In this document: positions 57,978 through 64,000 of the stretch, one piece after another
Position numbering within the stretch: the first letter of the stretch is position 1
How the letters are laid out: each line of letters starts with the position of its first letter
Source of the DNA: Pseudomonas monteilii
Lineage (GTDB): Bacteria; Pseudomonadota; Gammaproteobacteria; Pseudomonadales; Pseudomonadaceae
Assembly (NCBI GenBank): GCA_001534745.1
Contig: CP013997.1
Coordinates: forward strand, 2,480,001-2,544,000
Reading direction: 5' to 3'
Length of the DNA stretch: 64,000 nucleotides
The notes under the pieces: model-generated
What the model saw: the letters and a program-made list of their open reading frames with translations, nothing else
Database searches by the model: none
Told to the model about the DNA's origin: nothing
Program-made: the position numbers and the translations under genes

Positions 57978-58891
57978 CCTTGCACATCGCTACCCCCCTG
58001 ATCGAATCGCGCCCTCTGTCGCTGGCCTGTGGCCGACCGCTGTCGCTCAAGCTCGAAGCCCTGCAACCCTGTGGCTCGTTCAAGCTGCGTGGCGTTGGCC
58101 ATGCCTGCGAAGTCCATTTCGCCCGTGGCGCCCGGCATTTCGTCTCGTCCTCCGGCGGCAATGCCGGGCTGGCCGTGGCCTACGCCGGTCGGCACCTGGG
58201 CGCCGCCGTGACCGTGGTGGTCCCACAGACCACGAGCGAGCGGGCCAAGGCACTGCTGGAGATGGAAGACGCCAAGGTCATCGTGCACGGCAGCTCCTGG
58301 CAGGAGGCCAACGAACTGGCACTGACCCTGGTCGGGCCGGACGATGCCTTCATCCACCCCTTCGATGACCCGCTGCTCTGGGAAGGCCATGCCAGCCTGG
58401 TGGACGAGCTGGCCCAGGCGGCCTACAAGCCCGACGCGATCATTCTCTCGGTCGGCGGAGGCGGTCTGCTCAGCGGCGTCATCGAGGGGCTGCGCCGCAA
58501 TGGCTGGCACGATGTACCGGTGCTGGCGGTGGAGACCGAAGGCGCCGCGTCCTTGCACCGTGCCCTCGAAGCAGGCGAACGGGTCGAACTGGAACGCATC
58601 GACTCCTTCGCCACTTCACTGGGCGCCAAGCAGGTCGCAGCCCAGGCCCTGGCCTGTGCCCAGACGCACCCGGTGATCAGCCACCTGGTCAGCGACCGCG
58701 CCGCGCTGCAGGCCTGCGAGCGCTTCCTGAATGACCACCGCCTGCTGGTCGAGCCGGCCTGTGGCGCCGCGCTGGCCCTGGCTTATGCACCCGATGCCCT
58801 GTCGGCCTACCGCAACCCGATGGTGGTGGTCTGCGGAGGCGCGACTGCGACGCTCGAACAGATTCAGGCCTGGCTGGGCACCTTGGACTGA
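57974..58891 (+). CDS. PLP-dependent serine/threonine dehydratase-like enzyme
   Basis: Fold-type II PLP enzyme of 305 residues. The PLP lysine is in LQPCGSFKLRGVGHACEV near residue 35, the asparagine loop in FVSSSGGNAGLAVAYA near 60, and the phosphate loop in SVGGGGLLSGVIEG near 158. It resembles catabolic L-serine/threonine deaminases of the liver SDH type, slightly short. It starts at GTG 57974 overlapping the YheO-like regulator, so the two form one unit. Dehydration or racemisation of a hydroxyamino acid is likely; the exact substrate is unknown. Confidence 0.86.
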   Translation: MTLHIATPLIESRPLSLACGRPLSLKLEALQPCGSFKLRGVGHACEVHFARGARHFVSSSGGNAGLAVAYAGRHLGAAVTVVVPQTTSERAKALLEMEDAKVIVHGSSWQEANELALTLVGPDDAFIHPFDDPLLWEGHASLVDELAQAAYKPDAIILSVGGGGLLSGVIEGLRRNGWHDVPVLAVETEGAASLHRALEAGERVELERIDSFATSLGAKQVAAQALACAQTHPVISHLVSDRAALQACERFLNDHRLLVEPACGAALALAYAPDALSAYRNPMVVVCGGATATLEQIQAWLGTLD

Positions 58892-59046
58892 GGCGGAGCG
58901 GTTCTGGCTGCGCGGTTCAGAATCACCCACTGCATCCAGGGCGACACATGCTGCAACCCTCGCGTGGCGATCATTCGACCGCTGGCCTGCCCCTGGCCGG
59001 GTCGATCTGTTAAACAGGGCATTCTTTCCTCGCACTGGAGCCTACG

Positions 59047-59928
59047 ATGCCCAACGCGTTTCCCACCACCAGGCGCCGCTGGCTGTTCGGCGCCCTGGCG
59101 CTGGCCCTGGCTGTGGCGTTACCCACCGGCTGCAGCGTGTTGCAACACAAGGAACGTGAACTGGTGTTTCGCATCGAGCCAGGCCAGGCCAGCTGGTTCC
59201 ACGGCCTGCCGGCCGGCGTGCAGGAGCTGGACCTGCGCGCCCCGAGCTTCGACCAGCAACAGAGCCTGCATGCCTGGTGGTGGCCGGCCAAGCGCGCCAA
59301 CGCACCCGCCATTCTCTACCTGCACGGCGTGCGCTGGAACCTGACCGGCCAGCTGTTTCGCATCGAGCAGTTGCACGCCATGGGCTATTCGGTGCTGGCC
59401 GTCGACTACCGCGGCTTCGGCCAGAGTCGCGGCGACCTGCCCTCGGAATCCACGGTCTACGAAGACGCCCGCATTGCCTGGGAGCGCCTCACCCAGCTGC
59501 AACCGGACCCCAGCAAGCGGCTGATCTTCGGCCATTCGCTGGGCGGCGCGATCGCCGTGGACCTGGCCACGGACCTTTCGCAGCGGGCGCGCCAGGCTGG
59601 CAGCCCGGTGCCGGCCCATGGGCTGATCCTGGAGTCGACCTTCACGTCGCTTGGCGACATTGCCGGGGTGGTGACCAACACCAGCCTGCCGGTGCGCTGG
59701 CTGCTGTCGCAGAAATTCGATTCGCTCGGCAAGATTCCGGAGCTCGACATGCCTCTGCTGGTCGTGCACGGGCTCAACGACCGCTACGTGCCGTCGCGCT
59801 TCAGCCAGGCCCTGTTCGACGCGGCGCCGCAGCCCAAGACCCTGCTGCTGGTGCCCGGTGCGGGCCACATCGACAGCATGCGTATCGCCGGGGCACGCTA
59901 CCGTCAGGCGATCGATGCGCTGCTGTGA
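59047..59928 (+). CDS. Alpha/beta hydrolase, probable lipoprotein
   Basis: Serine hydrolase of 293 residues in the BEM46/DUF-type group. The N-terminus has RRRW and a hydrophobic stretch ending ALPTGCSVLQ, a plausible lipobox with Cys near 29. Active-site motifs are ILYLHGVRWNLTG, the nucleophile elbow LIFGHSLGGAIAVDLA near 163, the acid in VVHGLNDRYVPSR near 240 and the His in VPGAGHIDSMR near 276. GGAG precedes the ATG. It converges on the lipoprotein gene three bases away. Confidence 0.85.
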   Translation: MPNAFPTTRRRWLFGALALALAVALPTGCSVLQHKERELVFRIEPGQASWFHGLPAGVQELDLRAPSFDQQQSLHAWWWPAKRANAPAILYLHGVRWNLTGQLFRIEQLHAMGYSVLAVDYRGFGQSRGDLPSESTVYEDARIAWERLTQLQPDPSKRLIFGHSLGGAIAVDLATDLSQRARQAGSPVPAHGLILESTFTSLGDIAGVVTNTSLPVRWLLSQKFDSLGKIPELDMPLLVVHGLNDRYVPSRFSQALFDAAPQPKTLLLVPGAGHIDSMRIAGARYRQAIDALL

Positions 59929-59931
59929 ACG

Positions 59932-60663
59932 TCACTGCACCGGCAGGAAGTTCATGAACAGCAAACTCTGGGCGTAGTTCAGGCCGATGCGTCGGTAGCG
60001 CTCGTCGAGCATTTCGGCCAGCAGGTCCAGGCGCGCGACGATCTTGCCGAAGCCCACGGCGAAACTCAGGTTGCTGCCCTCCTCCGAAATCTCGTTGGAG
60101 AACAGCAGCAACACCCCGTCGGCATCCTGTCGCTGGCTGAGCATCCAGGTGGCCTTCTCGATGTTGCGCGCCGCGTTGCTGACGAACAGCGGGTCGATGG
60201 CGTCGGTCATGAAGAACTCGGTGCGCCCGCCGTGCGCGGTGACCAGCATGCTGCCGATGGCATAGATGAAGGCACCGACCCGATCACCCCGGAAGTCGGG
60301 GTCCAGCGCGTAGCTCAGGGCCGCGAGGTCGCGACGCTGGCCCAGTTGCGGCAAGGGCTGGCGTTGCTCGATGGCCAAGCGGATCTGCCGTTCGGCGGTC
60401 TCGGCGTCCACGTAGCCCGAGCGTTTCCACTGGTCGGGGTTGCGCAGGTACAGCTTGTTCATCAGCCGGTACAGGCTGCGCAGGTTGTCACGCATCGCCA
60501 GCGTGGCCATGCGGTCGACGCTGGTCTGGAAGAACTCGCGCGGGGTGCCTTCGCTCAGCTGCGCGGCCAGGCCACGGCCTGACGAATGACTGCATGCGGC
60601 AAGGCACAGGCACAGGCTGGCCAGCAGCAGCATGCGGATACGGTTGGACGAACGAACAGCCAT
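59932..60663 (-). CDS. Hypothetical lipoprotein
   Basis: A 243-residue protein that I do not recognise by name. The signal peptide MAVRSSNRIRMLLLASLCLC ends in the lipobox LAAC with Cys at residue 24, and Ser follows, which fits outer-membrane sorting. The mature part is helical, with REFFQTSVDRMATLAMRDNL and ANAARN-like segment FVSNAARNIEKATWMLSQRQ. It is divergent from acuI, about 150 bases away. The function is unknown. Confidence 0.75.
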   Translation of the reverse strand: MAVRSSNRIRMLLLASLCLCLAACSHSSGRGLAAQLSEGTPREFFQTSVDRMATLAMRDNLRSLYRLMNKLYLRNPDQWKRSGYVDAETAERQIRLAIEQRQPLPQLGQRRDLAALSYALDPDFRGDRVGAFIYAIGSMLVTAHGGRTEFFMTDAIDPLFVSNAARNIEKATWMLSQRQDADGVLLLFSNEISEEGSNLSFAVGFGKIVARLDLLAEMLDERYRRIGLNYAQSLLFMNFLPVQ

Positions 60664-60813
60664 GAGACAGGATCGACAGTCGGCGGCGCGCCGGGGATCG
60701 GCGCGACCTGGCCATGCATAGAACCGCGAAGCCCGAAAAAGTGCAGTCGCGAGGGCTATTTGCGCGGCATCATGGGCCGTTGACAAGACCATTTCTGCTC
60801 AGAGGAGAAACAG

Positions 60814-61797
60814 ATGTTCAAGGCAATCCTGATCGACAAGGCCGCGCATGGGCAGCAGGCGCACGTCACCGACCTTGACGATGACCAGCTTCCCACTGGC
60901 ACGGTCACCGTGCGCGTGGCCTACAGCACCCTCAACTACAAGGATGCGCTGGCGATCACGGGCCAGAGCCCGGTGGTCCGGCAGTTTCCGATGGTGCCGG
61001 GGATCGACCTGGCAGGCACGGTCGAACACAGCGATCACGCTGACTGGAAGGCCGGTGACCGCGTCGTGCTCAACGGCTGGGGTGTGGGGGAGCGTCACTG
61101 GGGCGGCCTGGCTCAGCGGGCCCGGCTCGATGGCGACTGGCTGGTGCCCATGCCCGCCGGACTGGACGAGCGCCAGTGCATGGCGGTCGGCACGGCCGGG
61201 TACACCGCCATGCTGTGCCTGATGGCGCTGGAGCGTCATGGCCTCACGCCCGATCAGGGGCCGGTGCTGGTCACCGGGGCCAGCGGTGGCGTCGGCAATT
61301 TCGCCGTGAGCTTGCTGGCCCAGGCAGGCTATCAGGTCATTGCGGCCACGGGCCGTGCTGAAGAAGCCGATTACCTGCGCACCCTCGGTGCCAGCGAGGT
61401 ACTGGCGCGCAGTGAACTGTCGGAGCCGGGTAAACCGCTCGGCAAGGAGCGCTGGGCGGCGGCCATCGATTCGGTGGGCAGCCATACCCTGGCCAACGTC
61501 TGTGCCGGGACGCGGTCCGAAGGGCTGGTAGCGGCCTGCGGGCTGGCCCAGGGCATGGATTTCCCGTCCTCGGTGGCGCCGTTCATCCTGCGGGGCGTCA
61601 GCCTGCTGGGCATCAACAGCGTGACCCAGCCCTATGCGCGGCGGGTCGAGGCGTGGCAGCGGCTGGACACGGTGCTGGACCGCCAGCAACTGGACCTGAT
61701 CACCCACTCGATCGGCCTGGACGAGGCACTGGATCGAGCCCCTGCCTTGCTGGCGGGCCAGGTCCGTGGCCGCCTCGTCGTGGACGTGAACCGCTGA
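60814..61797 (+). CDS. acuI: Acrylyl-CoA reductase-type quinone oxidoreductase (AcuI/YhdH)
   Basis: Medium-chain reductase without zinc, 327 residues, of the YhdH/AcuI family, which reduces acrylyl-CoA to propionyl-CoA with NADPH. It begins MFKAILIDKAAHGQQAHVTD, has YSTLNYKDALAITGQSPVVR near residue 35, MAVGTAGYTAMLCLMALERH near 125 and the nucleotide site VLVTGASGGVGNFAVSLLAQ near 152. A GAGGAGAAACAG ribosome site precedes the ATG. It detoxifies reactive acrylyl-CoA, possibly from sulfur or amino acid catabolism. Confidence 0.9.
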   Translation: MFKAILIDKAAHGQQAHVTDLDDDQLPTGTVTVRVAYSTLNYKDALAITGQSPVVRQFPMVPGIDLAGTVEHSDHADWKAGDRVVLNGWGVGERHWGGLAQRARLDGDWLVPMPAGLDERQCMAVGTAGYTAMLCLMALERHGLTPDQGPVLVTGASGGVGNFAVSLLAQAGYQVIAATGRAEEADYLRTLGASEVLARSELSEPGKPLGKERWAAAIDSVGSHTLANVCAGTRSEGLVAACGLAQGMDFPSSVAPFILRGVSLLGINSVTQPYARRVEAWQRLDTVLDRQQLDLITHSIGLDEALDRAPALLAGQVRGRLVVDVNR

Positions 61798-61820
61798 ACG
61801 ACGTACTCCCGCACCCCGTC

Positions 61821-61842
61821 ATGTTGACGTGCACGTCAACAT
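61821..61842. promoter_or_regulatory. Perfect 22-bp palindrome, probable LiuR operator
   Basis: ATGTTGACGTG and its exact complement CACGTCAACAT form a perfect 22-base palindrome with core TTGACGTGCACGTCAA. It lies 38 bases before the MerR gene start and carries TTGACG, a good -35 hexamer. LiuR-type MerR regulators bind dyads of this kind between stretched -35 and -10 elements. A -10-like TAGCGT starts 18 bases after the -35. Confidence 0.7.
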
Positions 61843-61879
61843 GACGCTAGCGTAGGCGATCTTCTCGGCGAGCCTTCCC

Positions 61880-62284
61880 ATGAGCGATCAGACCTACAGC
61901 ATTTCCGACCTGTCGCGGGAGCTGGACATCACCACCCGCGCCATCCGCTTCTATGAAGAACAAGGCCTGCTCAGCCCCACGCGACGGGGTCAGGAGCGCA
62001 TCTATTCACCCCGTGACAAGGTCACGCTGAAGTTGATCCTGCGGGGCAAGCGCATCGGTTTCTCGATCGCCGAATGCCGCGAGCTGATCGCCCTGTACGA
62101 CCCCAGCAGCGGCAACCGCAAGCAGCTCGAAAGCATGCTGGCCAAGATCGACGAGCGCCGTGGGCAGCTCGAGCAGCAGATGCTCGACATCCAGCAGATG
62201 CAGATCGAACTGGACGTGGCCCAGGAGCGCTGCGAGCAGGCGCTGGCCACGACCCTCGCCCACCCCAGCACCCCCTTGAGTTGA
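61880..62284 (+). CDS. liuR: MerR-family regulator, LiuR-like
   Basis: MerR-type activator/repressor of 134 residues. The winged helix is at about 5-70 (YSISDLSRELDITTRAIRFY, EEQGLLSPTRRGQERIYSPR) and a coiled-coil dimerisation helix follows (about 80-125). The sequence looks like LiuR, which controls leucine/isovalerate and branched-chain catabolic genes. It is encoded 14 bases before the HMG-CoA lyase gene, the final enzyme of leucine breakdown, and has a perfect palindrome in front. In some Pseudomonas it lies with the other liu genes; here only the lyase is attached. Confidence 0.87.
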   Translation: MSDQTYSISDLSRELDITTRAIRFYEEQGLLSPTRRGQERIYSPRDKVTLKLILRGKRIGFSIAECRELIALYDPSSGNRKQLESMLAKIDERRGQLEQQMLDIQQMQIELDVAQERCEQALATTLAHPSTPLS

Positions 62285-62298
62285 ACCGGAGACCTGCC

Positions 62299-63219
62299 AT
62301 GTCACTACCGACGCACGTGCGTGTGGTCGAAGTCGGTCCACGCGACGGCTTGCAGAACGAGGCGCGCCCCATCGCGGTGGCCGACAAGATCCGCCTGGTC
62401 GACGACCTCAGCGCGGCTGGCCTGCGCTACATCGAGGTCGGCAGTTTCGTGTCGCCCAAGTGGGTACCGCAGATGGCGGGTTCGGCCGAGGTGTTCGCGG
62501 GCCTGGCGCGCCAGCCGGGTGTCACCTACGCCGCCCTGGCCCCCAACCTGCGTGGATTCGAAGACGCTCTGGCGGCCGGTGTCGAAGAGGTGGCCGTGTT
62601 CGCCGCCGCCTCGGAGACCTTTTCGCAGCGCAACATCAACTGTTCGATCCGTGAAAGCCTGGCCCGCTTCGAGCCGATCCTGACAGCGGCCAAGGCCCAT
62701 GGCGTACGGGTGCGCGGCTATGTGTCCTGCGTCCTGGGCTGCCCCTATGAAGGCACGATCAGTCCCGAACAGGTGGTGCCGGTGGCCCGGGCGCTGTATC
62801 AGATGGGCTGCCATGAGGTGTCGCTCGGCGACACGCTGGGCGTGGGCACCGCGAACGCCACGCGCCGGTTGTTCGATCAGGTGGCGAGCGCTGTGCCACG
62901 GGAGGCCCTGGCCGGGCATTTCCATGACACGTATGGCCAGGCCGTGGCCAATGTCTACGCCAGCCTGCTGGAAGGCATCGCGGTGTTCGACGCCTCGGTC
63001 GCCGGGCTGGGTGGCTGCCCCTATGCCCGCGGTGCCACGGGTAACGTCTCGACCGAGGATCTGGTGTACCTGCTCCAGGGGCTGGGCATCGAGACCGGTA
63101 TCGAGCTCGAGCGGCTGGTAGCTGCGGGCCAGCGCATCAGTGACGTGCTGGGGCGCACCACAGGTTCGCGGGTGGCGCGGGCGCGGCAGGTGTCGTCTGT
63201 CACCGAGCACGGCGGCTGA
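62299..63219 (+). CDS. mvaB: Hydroxymethylglutaryl-CoA lyase
   Basis: TIM-barrel lyase of 306 residues that splits HMG-CoA to acetyl-CoA and acetoacetate in leucine breakdown. It begins RVVEVGPRDGLQNEARPIAV with the metal ligand Asp, has SFVSPKWVPQMAGSAEVF near residue 48 and the signature GLGGCPYARGATGNVSTEDL near 235, including the active-site Cys. CCGGAG lies eight bases before the ATG. It is co-directional with the LiuR-like gene and its stop codon lies one base before the first arm of a possible CbrB site. The gene order mvaB-crcY-mgtC is as I recall it in P. putida. Confidence 0.93.
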   Translation: MSLPTHVRVVEVGPRDGLQNEARPIAVADKIRLVDDLSAAGLRYIEVGSFVSPKWVPQMAGSAEVFAGLARQPGVTYAALAPNLRGFEDALAAGVEEVAVFAAASETFSQRNINCSIRESLARFEPILTAAKAHGVRVRGYVSCVLGCPYEGTISPEQVVPVARALYQMGCHEVSLGDTLGVGTANATRRLFDQVASAVPREALAGHFHDTYGQAVANVYASLLEGIAVFDASVAGLGGCPYARGATGNVSTEDLVYLLQGLGIETGIELERLVAAGQRISDVLGRTTGSRVARARQVSSVTEHGG

Positions 63220-63220
63220 G

Positions 63221-63260
63221 TGTTACCGGCCTGCGTAAACGGGCGAAAAAGCGGGTAACA
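63221..63260. promoter_or_regulatory. Inverted repeat TGTTACC-N26-GGTAACA, possible CbrB site
   Basis: Two complementary heptamers lie about 80-120 bases upstream of the sigma-54 promoter, where an NtrC-type activator would bind. For crcY and crcZ that activator is CbrB. The assignment is an inference from position and symmetry. Confidence 0.5.
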
Positions 63261-63340
63261 GGGAAACAATTTGACGCGTATTGCCTGGCACCCCGCCGAA
63301 CGAAATCTTCAACTGCTTGATTTTAAAGGGTTTTAAAAAG

Positions 63341-63357
63341 TTGGCACGACATCTGCT
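63341..63357 (+). promoter_or_regulatory. Sigma-54 (-24/-12) promoter of crcY
   Basis: TTGGCACGACATCTGCT has the GG at -24 and GC at -12 with the normal 10-base spacing. It matches the sigma-54 consensus very well. Transcription would begin near 63367. Confidence 0.85.
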
Positions 63358-63366
63358 ATCTCTTAG

Positions 63367-63712
63367 GCATAACAAGAACAACAAGCGAAACACCCAATAA
63401 CAATAACAGGCAGCGGTTCTGACATAACAAGAACAACACGGCAGAGACGCAGCAAGCAGATTTTTTTGAAGTCGATGTGCACGGCAGGTCAACCGACACA
63501 GAACAACAAGACTACCTCGAGGTAGTGACGGTCGGACACAGGCTCGCAGGCAATTGCAGATCAGCGCTCAAAAAAATACGTTTGCTCTTGACCCCGGATG
63601 GGGGTCGTTCGCGACACCGAGACATGGCTGACAATCACAACAACAGGCCGGTCCTCGATAACAATAAGAGCACGCAGCAACATTTCGGGGGGAGCTTAGG
63701 CTCCCCCTCGTG
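63367..63712 (+). ncRNA. crcY: CrcY small RNA (Hfq/Crc-sequestering)
   Basis: Small RNA of about 345 bases that titrates Hfq-Crc and so relieves catabolite repression. Six A-rich CA motifs are visible: AACAAGAACAACAAG near 63371, CAATAACAATAACA near 63395, ATAACAAGAACAACA near 63423, AGAACAACAAG near 63500, ACAACAACA near 63637, and ATAACAATAAGAG near 63659. It has a sigma-54 promoter and a terminator, and lies between mvaB and mgtC as crcY does in P. putida by my recollection. The 500-base gap holds no protein gene. Ends are estimated, not mapped. Confidence 0.88.
63688..63712 (+). terminator. Terminator of crcY
   Basis: GGGGGAGC and GCTCCCCC form a perfect 8-base stem with a TTAG loop. The hairpin lies between crcY and the convergent mgtC stop codon, so it may serve both. 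Confidence 0.8.
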
Positions 63713-63720
63713 CTTTGCGC

Positions 63721-64000
63721 TCACCCGTTCTCTTCCTCTTCACGCGCCTTGCGCTCGGACCTCACTTCGATACGGTCGACCAGCGTCGGCATGCTGTGCA
63801 GCACCAGCAGTGCCATCAGCGTGCTCACCAACGCCGTCGCCTCACGCCCCATGCCCGCTGCCGTACCGATCGCCGCCGTCATCCACAGACCGGCGGCCGT
63901 GGTCAGCCCTTTCACGTGACTGGTCTCGCGGCCATTGCCCTTCAGGATGGTCCCGGCCCCGAGAAAGCCGATGCCGGCGACGATGCCCTGAATGACACGG
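63721..64000 (-). CDS. MgtC/SapB family membrane protein (5' end outside window)
   Basis: C-terminal 92 residues of an MgtC/SapB-type inner-membrane protein. The visible part has IQGIVAGIGFLGAGTILKGN and KGLTTAAGLWMTAAIGTAAG, the defining MgtC signature, then a last helix and a charged tail ending EEEENG. The N-terminal part lies beyond the right edge. MgtC proteins relate to magnesium homeostasis and virulence or membrane-potential control. The gene converges on crcY. Confidence 0.92.
   Translation of the reverse strand, partial: RVIQGIVAGIGFLGAGTILKGNGRETSHVKGLTTAAGLWMTAAIGTAAGMGREATALVSTLMALLVLHSMPTLVDRIEVRSERKAREEEENG

Noticed and set aside
63477-63995. 172-codon plus-strand frame in the crcY/mgtC region
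   Set aside because: It runs through the small RNA, its terminator and antisense to mgtC, with no protein features.

Overview
The window is high-GC chromosomal DNA of a Pseudomonas of the P. putida group. I infer this from the gene content (AmaC/DpkA D-lysine enzymes, a KdgD/GarD glucarate-galactarate operon, LpxO, SdaA, MvaB next to a CrcY small RNA and MgtC), from the many copies of the P. putida-type REP sequence (core GCGGGCAAGCCCGCTCCCAC), and from -24/-12 and MerR/GntR-type control sites. I see no rRNA, tRNA, insertion sequence, phage or CRISPR array. Gene order at both ends matches my memory of P. putida KT2440 (tpx-transporter-amaC-dpkA at the left, mvaB-crcY-mgtC at the right), with accessory content between.

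Layout. 1-5.6 kb: end of tpx, a serine/threonine-type permease, the D-lysine enzymes AmaC and DpkA, and a class I glutamine amidotransferase-like hydrolase. 6.3-14.1 kb: a glucarate/galactarate operon (kdgD, MFS permease, garD, ketoglutarate semialdehyde dehydrogenase), a DUF3053 lipoprotein and a FadR-type GntR regulator; the same 10-base core lies upstream of kdgD and of the regulator. 14.3-21.5 kb: two AraC regulators, LysE and SotB exporters, an alcohol dehydrogenase, thpR and lpxO. 21.9-28.8 kb: a divergent LacI regulator and a minus-strand operon of TonB receptor, flavin monooxygenase, aldo-keto reductase and an orphan sulfonate-type binding protein.

31.3-40.2 kb is the most interesting part. 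An NCS1 nucleobase-type permease faces an operon of flavin reductase, luciferase-like monooxygenase, DUF1185 protein, alpha/beta hydrolase, aldehyde dehydrogenase, a second flavin reductase about 70% identical to the first, a carboxymuconolactone decarboxylase-like protein, a GntR regulator and a Nudix hydrolase. Near-identical 22-bp palindromes precede the first reductase and the DUF1185 gene, and a degenerate half precedes the permease. It looks like a Rut-like oxidative route for an N-heterocycle whose substrate I cannot name.

40.4-63.2 kb: small Pseudomonas proteins, an apparently exported type I dehydroquinase beside a TIM-barrel isomerase-like protein, sdaA with a LysR regulator, a BASS transporter, YbjQ, EamA, a PstS-OmpA fusion, TerC, a NifS-like desulfurase, an MFS transporter, an amidase, a YheO/DauR-like regulator coupled to a PLP lyase, AcuI, a LiuR-like MerR with a perfect 22-bp operator, and HMG-CoA lyase. 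63.2-64 kb holds CrcY with its sigma-54 promoter, and part of mgtC.

Repeats are prominent. Besides REPs there is a conserved element seen twice (61 identical bases at its start) and a family of heptamer-array elements (CAAGCNN at one side, GCTTGNN at the other) that sit immediately 3' of stop codons at several loci.
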